Below, in pieces: positions 1-4,217 of a stretch of DNA of 5,812 nucleotides. The notes under the pieces are model-generated. The model had not been told where the DNA came from. It made no database searches and saw nothing but the letters and a program-made list of their open reading frames with translations. This DNA is from an uncultured bacterium (GTDB lineage: Bacteria > Actinomycetota > UBA4738 > HRBIN12). The stretch spans positions 1-5,812 of the forward strand of contig CALGFI010000202.1 of the NCBI GenBank assembly GCA_937881155.1, given 5' to 3'. The position numbers were made by a program, and so were the translations under genes. The first letter of the stretch is position 1; the number at the start of each line of letters is the position of its first letter.

Positions 1-1
1 G

Positions 2-74
2 TGGACCCAAGGGGATTCGAACCCCTGACCTCATGGCTGCCAGCCATGCGCTCTACCAGCTGAGCTATGGGCCC
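2..74 (-). tRNA. tRNA-Ala, anticodon GGC
   Basis: The minus strand folds into a complete 73-nt cloverleaf ending at discriminator A73 (position 2). The acceptor stem GGGCCCA/TGGGTCC has six Watson-Crick pairs and one G3:U70 wobble, the classic alanine identity element. The D-arm has GCTC/GAGC. The anticodon stem CATGG/CCATG closes the loop CTGGCAG, so the anticodon (positions 39-41) is GGC, reading GCC and GCU alanine codons. The T-arm contains GGTTCGAATCC. Position 1 supplies C74; the window then ends, so whether CCA is fully encoded cannot be seen. The gene lies about 50 bases downstream of rsfS on the same strand and could be read from its own promoter or by read-through. Identity is essentially certain. 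Confidence 0.98.
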
Positions 75-86
75 GTACGAACGGTC

Positions 87-92
87 AGTGTA
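87..92 (-). promoter_or_regulatory. Possible -10 element for tRNA-Ala
   Basis: On the minus strand the hexamer TACACT fits TANNNT and lies 12 bases before the first tRNA base. This would give a transcript start about 5 bases upstream of the mature 5' end. I see no convincing -35 at 16-18 base spacing; the nearest match (TCGACG) is about 24 bases away. Transcription from the rsfS operon is the alternative. Confidence 0.3.
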
Positions 93-94
93 GC

Positions 95-111
95 GAACGC
101 TTTCGGCGTTC
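95..111 (-). other. Small hairpin between rsfS and tRNA-Ala
   Basis: GAACGC and GCGTTC form a perfect 6-bp stem around the 5-base loop CGAAA, beginning 13 bases after the rsfS stop codon. No T-run follows on the minus strand, so it is not a standard intrinsic terminator. It could protect the 3' end of the rsfS message or mark the boundary with the tRNA unit. A 6-bp stem in a high-GC genome can also arise by chance. Confidence 0.3.
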
Positions 112-124
112 CGGCCCGTCGACC

Positions 125-517
125 TTAGCCGGATGAGCTGGCGATCCCGTCGTCCTCCCAGGCCGAACGCGGCGCGTCGCCCCATAGGCGCTCCAGGTCG
201 TAGTACTCGCGCTCCTGCTCGGTGAACACGTGGACAACAAGGTCGACGTAGTCGAGGAGCACCCACCGTCTTTCGGACTCCCCCTCGCGTCGTACGGGTT
301 TGCGGCCGAGGTCGCGGAGCGCTTTCTCGATTTCTTCGACGATCGTTCGGACCTGTCGCTCCGTCGCGCCGGAGCAGATCACGAAGTAGTCCGTGATCAC
401 GATCAGCCCGTGCACGTCGAGGATCGTGATGTGCTCGGCCTGCTTCGCCGCCGCCGCGCGCGCCGCCGCGACCGCGGCCTGTCGGCTCTCCTCCGCGTCC
501 GGCGGTCTACCCGGCAC
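125..517 (-). CDS. rsfS: Ribosome silencing factor RsfS (Iojap/YbeB family)
   Basis: RsfS binds ribosomal protein L14 on the free 50S subunit and blocks joining with 30S, lowering translation during starvation or stationary phase. The 130-residue protein has the family hallmarks: ITDYFVICSG at 41-50, WVLLDYVDLVVHVF at 85-98 and REYYDLERLWGDA at 103-115. Residues 15-25 form an alanine-rich helix, and the last 15 residues are a poorly conserved tail. Length is normal for the family. The start is GTG (515-517); an in-frame TGA at 536-538 excludes a much longer protein, and AAGGA (522-526) lies 4 bases upstream, slightly close. The stop is TAA. It is the last protein gene of the obg-nadD-rsfS direction, and linkage to nadD is widely conserved in bacteria. 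Confidence 0.96.
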   Translation of the reverse strand: MPGRPPDAEESRQAAVAAARAAAAKQAEHITILDVHGLIVITDYFVICSGATERQVRTIVEEIEKALRDLGRKPVRREGESERRWVLLDYVDLVVHVFTEQEREYYDLERLWGDAPRSAWEDDGIASSSG

Positions 518-687
518 GCCGTCCTTCGGGATCGATCAACCTCTGAAGTCCTTCCCCACGACCACGTAACGGCCGCACGGCCGCGAGGACCCAGGAACTC
601 GACAGTTCAAGTTCATGCCGACCAAGTCTCGCACACGCTCGCGAGCTCGATGTGGCCTCGCCTGACCTCTCACGATCCAGCGCCGTG
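518..687 (-). other. nadD-rsfS spacer with a doubtful 51-codon ORF
   Basis: This 170-base gap is long for an otherwise tight gene cluster. On the minus strand an ORF begins with ATG at 689-691, its first bases overlapping the nadD TGA as ATGA, and runs 51 codons to TGA at 536-538, 18 bases before the rsfS start. The predicted peptide is very arginine-rich, with two cysteines in its second half, and I do not recognise it. Against coding: about 69% G/C at third positions, compared with roughly 84% in a sample of nadD, with AGA, AGG and several CGA codons, and no well-placed Shine-Dalgarno. An inner ATG would give a 26-residue leader-like peptide. The gap also holds a GAACT/AGTTC inverted repeat (595-608) and a tandem AGTTCA (604-615). 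I see no clear promoter. Untranslated spacer is the simpler reading. Confidence 0.2.
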
Positions 688-1281
688 TCATCGGTACAAC
701 GCCGCCTTCTCGATGTAGCTCTTCACGCCCTCGGGGACCAGATAGCGGATCGGGCGACCACCCTGAACGCGTTCTCGAAGGTCCGTCGAGCTGATCGCCA
801 GGGCCGGGATGTTCATCAGGCTCACGTTCGGATGCCGCGTCGGCGTCAGCGCCTCGAACCGAGTGAGGTCGTACCCGGGTCGCGTCGCCGCGATGAAGTG
901 CGCGAGCGAGAGGACCTCGTCGGTGTCCTTCCATTCGAAGATCTCGAGCATCGCGTCCGCGCCGGTGATGAAGTACAGCTCCGCGTCCGGGTTGTCGGCC
1001 GCGAGCGCGCGAAGCGTCTCCACCGTGTAGGTGGGTCCCTCGCGATCGATCTCGATGCGCGACACTCGGAACCGCGGATTGCTCGCCGTCGCGATCACCG
1101 TCATCAGGTATCGATGCTCGGCCGGCGAGACCTCGCGGTCCTCCTTCATCCACGGCATTCCGGTGGGGACGAACACGACCTCATCGAGCGAGAACTGTCC
1201 GAGCGCCTCCTCGGCGGTGGTGAGGTGGCCGTAGTGGATGGGGTCGAAGGTTCCACCCATCACCCCAAGGCGCCGTCCCAC
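688..1281 (-). CDS. nadD: Nicotinate-nucleotide adenylyltransferase NadD
   Basis: NadD transfers AMP from ATP to nicotinate mononucleotide, giving deamido-NAD+ and pyrophosphate in the cytosolic route to NAD. The 197-residue protein is one Rossmann-like nucleotidyltransferase domain. The ATP-binding signature GGTFDPIHYGH is at 9-19, with the HxGH-type histidines H16 and H19. Further family segments are GPTYTVETL at 82-90, FITGADAM at 104-111, and the C-terminal phosphate-binding ISSTDLRERV at 163-172. Length is typical. GTG at 1279-1281 is chosen as start because AGGA (1289-1292) lies 7 bases upstream and the resulting N-terminus matches actinobacterial relatives; GTG at codon 7 and ATG at codon 8 would sit too close to the first strand. 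The stop TGA overlaps a possible small ORF. It lies 44 bases after the DinB-like gene, probably in one operon with obg. Confidence 0.97.
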   Translation of the reverse strand: MGRRLGVMGGTFDPIHYGHLTTAEEALGQFSLDEVVFVPTGMPWMKEDREVSPAEHRYLMTVIATASNPRFRVSRIEIDREGPTYTVETLRALAADNPDAELYFITGADAMLEIFEWKDTDEVLSLAHFIAATRPGYDLTRFEALTPTRHPNVSLMNIPALAISSTDLRERVQGGRPIRYLVPEGVKSYIEKAALYR

Positions 1282-1325
1282 GAGGCAATCCTACGGCCCG
1301 TTCCGGCGCACGCCGTCGAGGCACA

Positions 1326-1790
1326 TCACCGTTCGCTGCGAATCCGCGTGACCCATCGTTCGAGGTCGGGCAGGTGCTCGGCGTAATGCGACGGTCCGCT
1401 CTCCTCGAACCACTCGTCGGCGTCGGGAGTGATCTCGTCGAGCGCGCCGAAGGCCTCGAGCATGCGCGTGCGCGAGGCGTGCCATTCCGACCGAACCGTG
1501 TCGACGTCGAGTTCCCGGTCCCGCTCGAACCACTCGGCGTTGAGCCGGTCGGTGCCACCCGGCTCGTCCGAGACATGATGCCCGGTCCACGTGCCCGCCG
1601 AGATCTCGCGAAGGGTGCCCGCGGCGACGTTCGACCACGCCGCGATGTGAGCCATCATGTCCTTCGCCGACCACCCCTCGACCGTGTAGCCGGGTCGAAC
1701 GAGCTCGGCCGCCGACACGGACTCGACGACACCGTCGATCCTGCCCCACGCCTCCGCCTCTCGCCGAAGCAGATCTTCACGTCGTCCCAT
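1326..1790 (-). CDS. DinB-superfamily protein (ClbS/DfsB- or maleylpyruvate-isomerase-N-like)
   Basis: This 154-residue protein is predicted to be a four-helix DinB-type bundle. The metal triad of the superfamily is present: H48 in a GWSAKDMMAHIAAW segment (39-52) and an HxxxH pair, H135 and H139, in the last helix (HYAEHLPDLERW). The middle segment NAEWFERDRELDVDTV (84-99) recalls the ClbS/DfsB (DUF1706) and mycothiol-dependent maleylpyruvate isomerase N-terminal groups. Known members are thiol-dependent enzymes or self-protection proteins; the substrate here cannot be read from sequence. The start ATG (1788-1790) has a strong GAGGAG 7 bases upstream (1798-1803). The gene overlaps the obg 3' end by 14 bases, so translational coupling is likely, and nadD follows after 44 bases. 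proB/proA often occupy this place in actinobacteria. The superfamily call is firm, the subgroup tentative. Confidence 0.85.
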   Translation of the reverse strand: MGRREDLLRREAEAWGRIDGVVESVSAAELVRPGYTVEGWSAKDMMAHIAAWSNVAAGTLREISAGTWTGHHVSDEPGGTDRLNAEWFERDRELDVDTVRSEWHASRTRMLEAFGALDEITPDADEWFEESGPSHYAEHLPDLERWVTRIRSER

Positions 1791-3033
1791 CGGCGATCTC
1801 CTCGTCGGGAAGGAACTCGAACGCCACGCTCCCGATCACGACCTCGTCGCCGCGACGAGCGCCTGCAGCCACGAGCTGCCGTTCCACGCCTTCACGGACG
1901 AGCCGGCGTTGCAGGCGCGCGACCTTCGCCGGGTCGTCCATGTCCGTCTCCGCCACCCAACGCTCGACGCCGCGGCCGACGACCCGGAAGCGGTCACCGT
2001 CCCTCGTTACCACGAACCGCGGCCGTGCCGGCCTCAGGACCACGTACGGGCGGCGTTGCTCCTCGGCGGCCTCCGCCTCGGCGGAGAGCCGCGATAGAAG
2101 ATCCCGGAGGTCGTCCATCCCCTCACCGGTGACGGCAGAGACCGCGATGGCTCCGTGGCCGAGCGCTCCCTCCACGTCGACGTCCGGGGCGAGGTCACGC
2201 TTGGTCCCGACCACCACCGATGGCCGACGCGAGAGCGAAGTGTCGTACTCGTCGAGCTCCGCCCGCAGGGTCGACAGGTCCGCGGCCGGGTCGTCCGATG
2301 AGAGGTCGACGACGTACACGAGCGCGCGGCACCGCGTCACGTGGCGGAGGAACCGGTGGCCGAGCCCGCGTCCCTCGCTCGCGCCCTCGATGAGACCGGG
2401 CACGTCCGCGACGACGAAGCGCGCGCCGTCATCTTCGGCGACGCCGAGGTTCGGCGCGAGGGTGGTGAACGGGTACGCAGCGATCTTCGGGCGGGCCGCG
2501 GTGAGGGACGCGAGCAGCGTCGACTTGCCGGCGTTCGGGAGGCCGACCAGTCCGAGGTCGGCCACGATGCGCAACTCGGCGCGAAGGCGCCTCTCCTCGC
2601 CGGGCTCCCCCGCTTCGGACGTGCGCGGCACCCGGTTCTTCGCCGAGACGAGCGAAGCGTTGCCTCGGCCGCCTCGGCCGCCTCGCGCGACGACGGCGCG
2701 TGCGCCCTCTCCGACCAGGTCGGCGAGCAGACCTTCCTCGTCCTCGACCCGCGTGCCGTCCGGAACGAGCACGACGAGATCCTTCCCGGCGGCGCCGGTT
2801 CGCCGGCGCCGTCCTCCCGGCTTGCCGCTTTCGGCGCGTTGGTGCGGATGCTCGGCGAGCGCCGACAGGTCGCGAACACCGGTCGACACCTGGAACACGA
2901 CGTCGCCGCCCTTGCCGCCGTCGCCACCGTCGGGACCCCCGCGTGGCTTGAACGGCTCGCTCAGCATCGCCGCGGACCCATCACCGCCTCGTCCGCCGCG
3001 CGCGAACACGGTCGCCTCGTCGACGAAGGTCAT
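1777..3033 (-). CDS. obg: GTPase Obg (CgtA), ribosome assembly
   Basis: Obg is an essential GTPase that binds the 50S subunit and links its assembly to (p)ppGpp and growth state. The 418-residue protein has all three domains. The glycine-rich Obg fold covers about 1-158, with GGPDGGDGGKGGDV at 32-45 and GGRGGRGN at 118-125. The G domain has G1 GLPNAGKS (164-171), G2 YPFTT (187-191), G3 DVPGLIEGA (210-218), G4 TKRD (277-280) and G5 SAVTGEG (299-305). The C-terminal OCT (DUF1967) domain covers about 330-408. G4 is normally NKxD in Obg; threonine replaces asparagine here. ATG (3031-3033) gives the standard MxFVDEA start, but no Shine-Dalgarno precedes it, suggesting leaderless initiation. It begins the obg-DinB-nadD-rsfS direction and is separated from rpmA by a plus-strand gene. 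The stop TGA lies inside the DinB-like gene. Confidence 0.98.
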   Translation of the reverse strand: MTFVDEATVFARGGRGGDGSAAMLSEPFKPRGGPDGGDGGKGGDVVFQVSTGVRDLSALAEHPHQRAESGKPGGRRRRTGAAGKDLVVLVPDGTRVEDEEGLLADLVGEGARAVVARGGRGGRGNASLVSAKNRVPRTSEAGEPGEERRLRAELRIVADLGLVGLPNAGKSTLLASLTAARPKIAAYPFTTLAPNLGVAEDDGARFVVADVPGLIEGASEGRGLGHRFLRHVTRCRALVYVVDLSSDDPAADLSTLRAELDEYDTSLSRRPSVVVGTKRDLAPDVDVEGALGHGAIAVSAVTGEGMDDLRDLLSRLSAEAEAAEEQRRPYVVLRPARPRFVVTRDGDRFRVVGRGVERWVAETDMDDPAKVARLQRRLVREGVERQLVAAGARRGDEVVIGSVAFEFLPDEEIADGTT

Positions 3034-3040
3034 ACACCCG

Positions 3041-3046
3041 ATTGTG
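3041..3046 (-). promoter_or_regulatory. Possible -10 element of a leaderless obg promoter
   Basis: On the minus strand CACAAT (4 of 6 matches to TATAAT, keeping the key A2 and T6) is followed by exactly 7 bases and then the obg ATG. That places a transcript start at or beside the A of ATG, the geometry of leaderless actinobacterial genes, and would explain the missing Shine-Dalgarno. No -35 match is visible. This is inference from spacing only. Confidence 0.25.
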
Positions 3047-3068
3047 GCCGAAACGGACGGGCCGGCGG

Positions 3069-3074
3069 CATCAT
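3069..3074 (+). promoter_or_regulatory. Possible -10 element for the plus-strand gene
   Basis: CATCAT (4 of 6 matches to TATAAT) lies 7 bases before ATG 3082, the same geometry as the candidate obg element on the other strand. If real, the plus-strand transcript would be leaderless and use ATG 3082 rather than ATG 3073. No convincing -35 is visible. Confidence 0.2.
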
Positions 3075-3510
3075 GGGCGCCATGACCGCTTCGGTCACCG
3101 TTTGGATCGTCCCACTGGGTCGCGGCGCGACAATGGATGGTGTCAAGGGTTCGCTGACGATCGGCGAAGGAGCGCTCGAGTTCACGCCCACGGACGATCC
3201 GCTCGGCGTGAAACGCTGGTCGCTCGCGGAGGTGACGCGTGCGCGACGGCTCCGAGGATCGCCGGTCCTCCTCGTCGAGCTCGGAGGCGGCGAGGAACGA
3301 GTCGCGTTCTACTTCGTGCAGCCACCCCCGCTGCAGCCTCCGGAAGAGCCGCTCCGACCGTCGCTCGGCGGATTCGGGCGTCCGACCAAACGACGCGTTC
3401 GTCGGCGGAACGTGACCTATCTGGGGATGGCCAACCGAGACCTTCGCGAGCTGCTGCGGGAGTGGGAGGTGCGTGTCCGCGCGGCGGTCGACGCCGCGAA
3501 GAGCGCCTAG
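3073..3510 (+). CDS. Uncharacterised protein, possible PH/GRAM-like barrel
   Basis: This is the only plus-strand gene, and I do not recognise the family. Its 145 residues read as alternating short strands from about 23 to 83 (for example GSLTIGEGALEF at 26-37, SPVLLVEL at 63-70 and RVAFYFV at 76-82). Between them is a WSLAEVTRARRL turn region, a pattern usual for bacterial PH or GRAM-like barrels. A proline-rich loop (84-96), a basic patch KRRVRRR (106-112) and a C-terminal amphipathic helix (about 120-143) follow. There is no signal peptide or clear membrane segment, so it is probably cytosolic, perhaps binding a lipid head group, RNA or protein through the basic patch. The start may be ATG 3073 or ATG 3082; neither has a Shine-Dalgarno. 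The frame is open further upstream, but that would overlap obg. Its TAG interlocks with the rpmA TAG. Strand pattern and codon use support real coding; the fold is inferred. Confidence 0.75.
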   Translation: MGAMTASVTVWIVPLGRGATMDGVKGSLTIGEGALEFTPTDDPLGVKRWSLAEVTRARRLRGSPVLLVELGGGEERVAFYFVQPPPLQPPEEPLRPSLGGFGRPTKRRVRRRNVTYLGMANRDLRELLREWEVRVRAAVDAAKSA

Positions 3511-3764
3511 GCCTTCGCCTGGTCGATCGAGGCGTACCGGCGGCCGCGGGATTCGTGGTATCGCACGACGCCGGGCCGAGTCGCGAACAGCGTGTCGTCG
3601 CCGCCCCTGCCCACGCCGTCGCCGGCATGGATCTTGGTGCCCCTCTGGCGCACGATGATCGCGCCGGCCGTCACCTGCTGACCGCCGTACGACTTGACGC
3701 CGAGCCGCTTGGACTCGGAATCGCGTCCGTTGCGTGAGGAGCCGCCGCCCTTCTTGTGCGCCAT
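3507..3764 (-). CDS. rpmA: 50S ribosomal protein L27
   Basis: bL27 lies at the 50S peptidyl-transferase centre, where its flexible N-terminus reaches the tRNA acceptor ends. The 85-residue protein has the classic start MAHKKGGGSSRNGRDS and the L27 signature GAIIVRQRGTKIHAG (34-48), and it ends in a short basic tail. The N-terminus has no cleavable leader of the Firmicutes type, so the functional Ala-His-Lys-Lys end follows Met removal. ATG 3762-3764 is the only sensible start, since an in-frame stop lies at 3789-3791. No good Shine-Dalgarno is visible before it, so translation may depend on coupling to rplU or on a structured leader. It follows rplU after 76 bases. Its stop TAG shares CTAG (3507-3510) with the convergent plus-strand gene. 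Confidence 0.98.
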   Translation of the reverse strand: MAHKKGGGSSRNGRDSESKRLGVKSYGGQQVTAGAIIVRQRGTKIHAGDGVGRGGDDTLFATRPGVVRYHESRGRRYASIDQAKA

Positions 3765-3840
3765 GACGCGTTCGAGGGTACCAAAGGGTCAGGGCTCGGA
3801 AGGGGAACCGGCGCTCGCTTCGTCGTCCAACCTTGGCCGG
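3765..3840 (-). other. rplU-rpmA intergenic spacer
   Basis: This 76-base gap sits inside the presumed rplU-rpmA operon. Just after the rplU stop there is a short CCAA/TTGG inverted repeat (3827-3836), too small to be a terminator and without a T-run. No promoter hexamers or ribosome binding site for rpmA are recognisable. I see nothing else in it. Confidence 0.4.
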
Positions 3841-4191
3841 TCAGTCCTCAGGCTCCTCTGACGCCTTCGACGTGCCGCGCTTTGCCGGCAGCTTGACCTC
3901 GGAGATCTCGAGCAGCGTCATCAGCTGACGGTGACCCTGCCGGCGCGAATACCCCGATTTGCTCTTGTACTTGAAGACGTTGACCTTGTCGCCCTTTTGC
4001 TCGCCGAGCAGCTTCGCCGTAACGACGGCTCGCTGGACGTCCTTGCCGACGTGGGTCGTTCCGTCGTCGTCGACGACGAGCAGCGGTTGGAACGTGACGG
4101 TGTCTCCGTCCGCGTGCAGGAGCTCGACCTCGATGACGTCGCCCGGCTTGACCTTCTGCTGCTTCCCGCCGGTCCTGATGACCGCGTACAT
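3841..4191 (-). CDS. rplU: 50S ribosomal protein L21
   Basis: bL21 binds 23S rRNA in the large subunit and is made together with L27 in nearly all bacteria. The 116-residue protein starts MYAVIRTGGKQQKV, the diagnostic L21 N-terminus, has the beta-barrel core to about residue 70, and carries the RNA-binding signature KYKSKSGYSRRQGHRQ at 74-89. The tail after about 102 is lysine-rich then acidic (SEEPED) and adds about 12 residues to the minimal family length of roughly 103. The start ATG 4189-4191 is preceded by AGGAGG at 4202-4207, 10 bases upstream, a strong site at slightly long spacing. It follows the RNase gene after 26 bases and precedes rpmA, the usual actinobacterial order, so co-transcription is likely. 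Confidence 0.98.
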   Translation of the reverse strand: MYAVIRTGGKQQKVKPGDVIEVELLHADGDTVTFQPLLVVDDDGTTHVGKDVQRAVVTAKLLGEQKGDKVNVFKYKSKSGYSRRQGHRQLMTLLEISEVKLPAKRGTSKASEEPED

Positions 4192-4201
4192 CTAGCGTTC
4201 G

Positions 4202-4207
4202 CCTCCT
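4202..4207 (-). promoter_or_regulatory. Strong ribosome binding site of rplU
   Basis: AGGAGG on the minus strand lies 10 bases before the rplU ATG, in the 26-base gap after the RNase stop codon. It is the only full anti-16S match among the gene starts here and fixes the L21 start. Confidence 0.75.
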
Positions 4208-4217
4208 CGGTGGTTGG

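Noticed and set aside
95..111. Intrinsic terminator after rsfS
   Set aside because: The stem is only 6 bp and no T-run follows on the minus strand. It is kept only as an unassigned hairpin.
652..1386. Long plus-strand open frame opposite nadD
   Set aside because: It mirrors the codon structure of nadD on the other strand, has strongly arginine-biased composition and no recognisable motif. nadD motifs are intact on the minus strand.
2662..2685. Tandem 9-base repeat (GCCTCGGCC)
   Set aside because: It encodes the conserved glycine-rich GGRGGRG segment of the Obg N-domain, so protein constraint explains it.
1374..3072. Long plus-strand open frames across the DinB-like gene and obg
   Set aside because: They are by-products of high GC opposite clear genes. 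The predicted products are Arg/Pro/Ser-rich and have no domain. The part of the plus-strand frame before 3073 runs through obg and is not part of the real gene.
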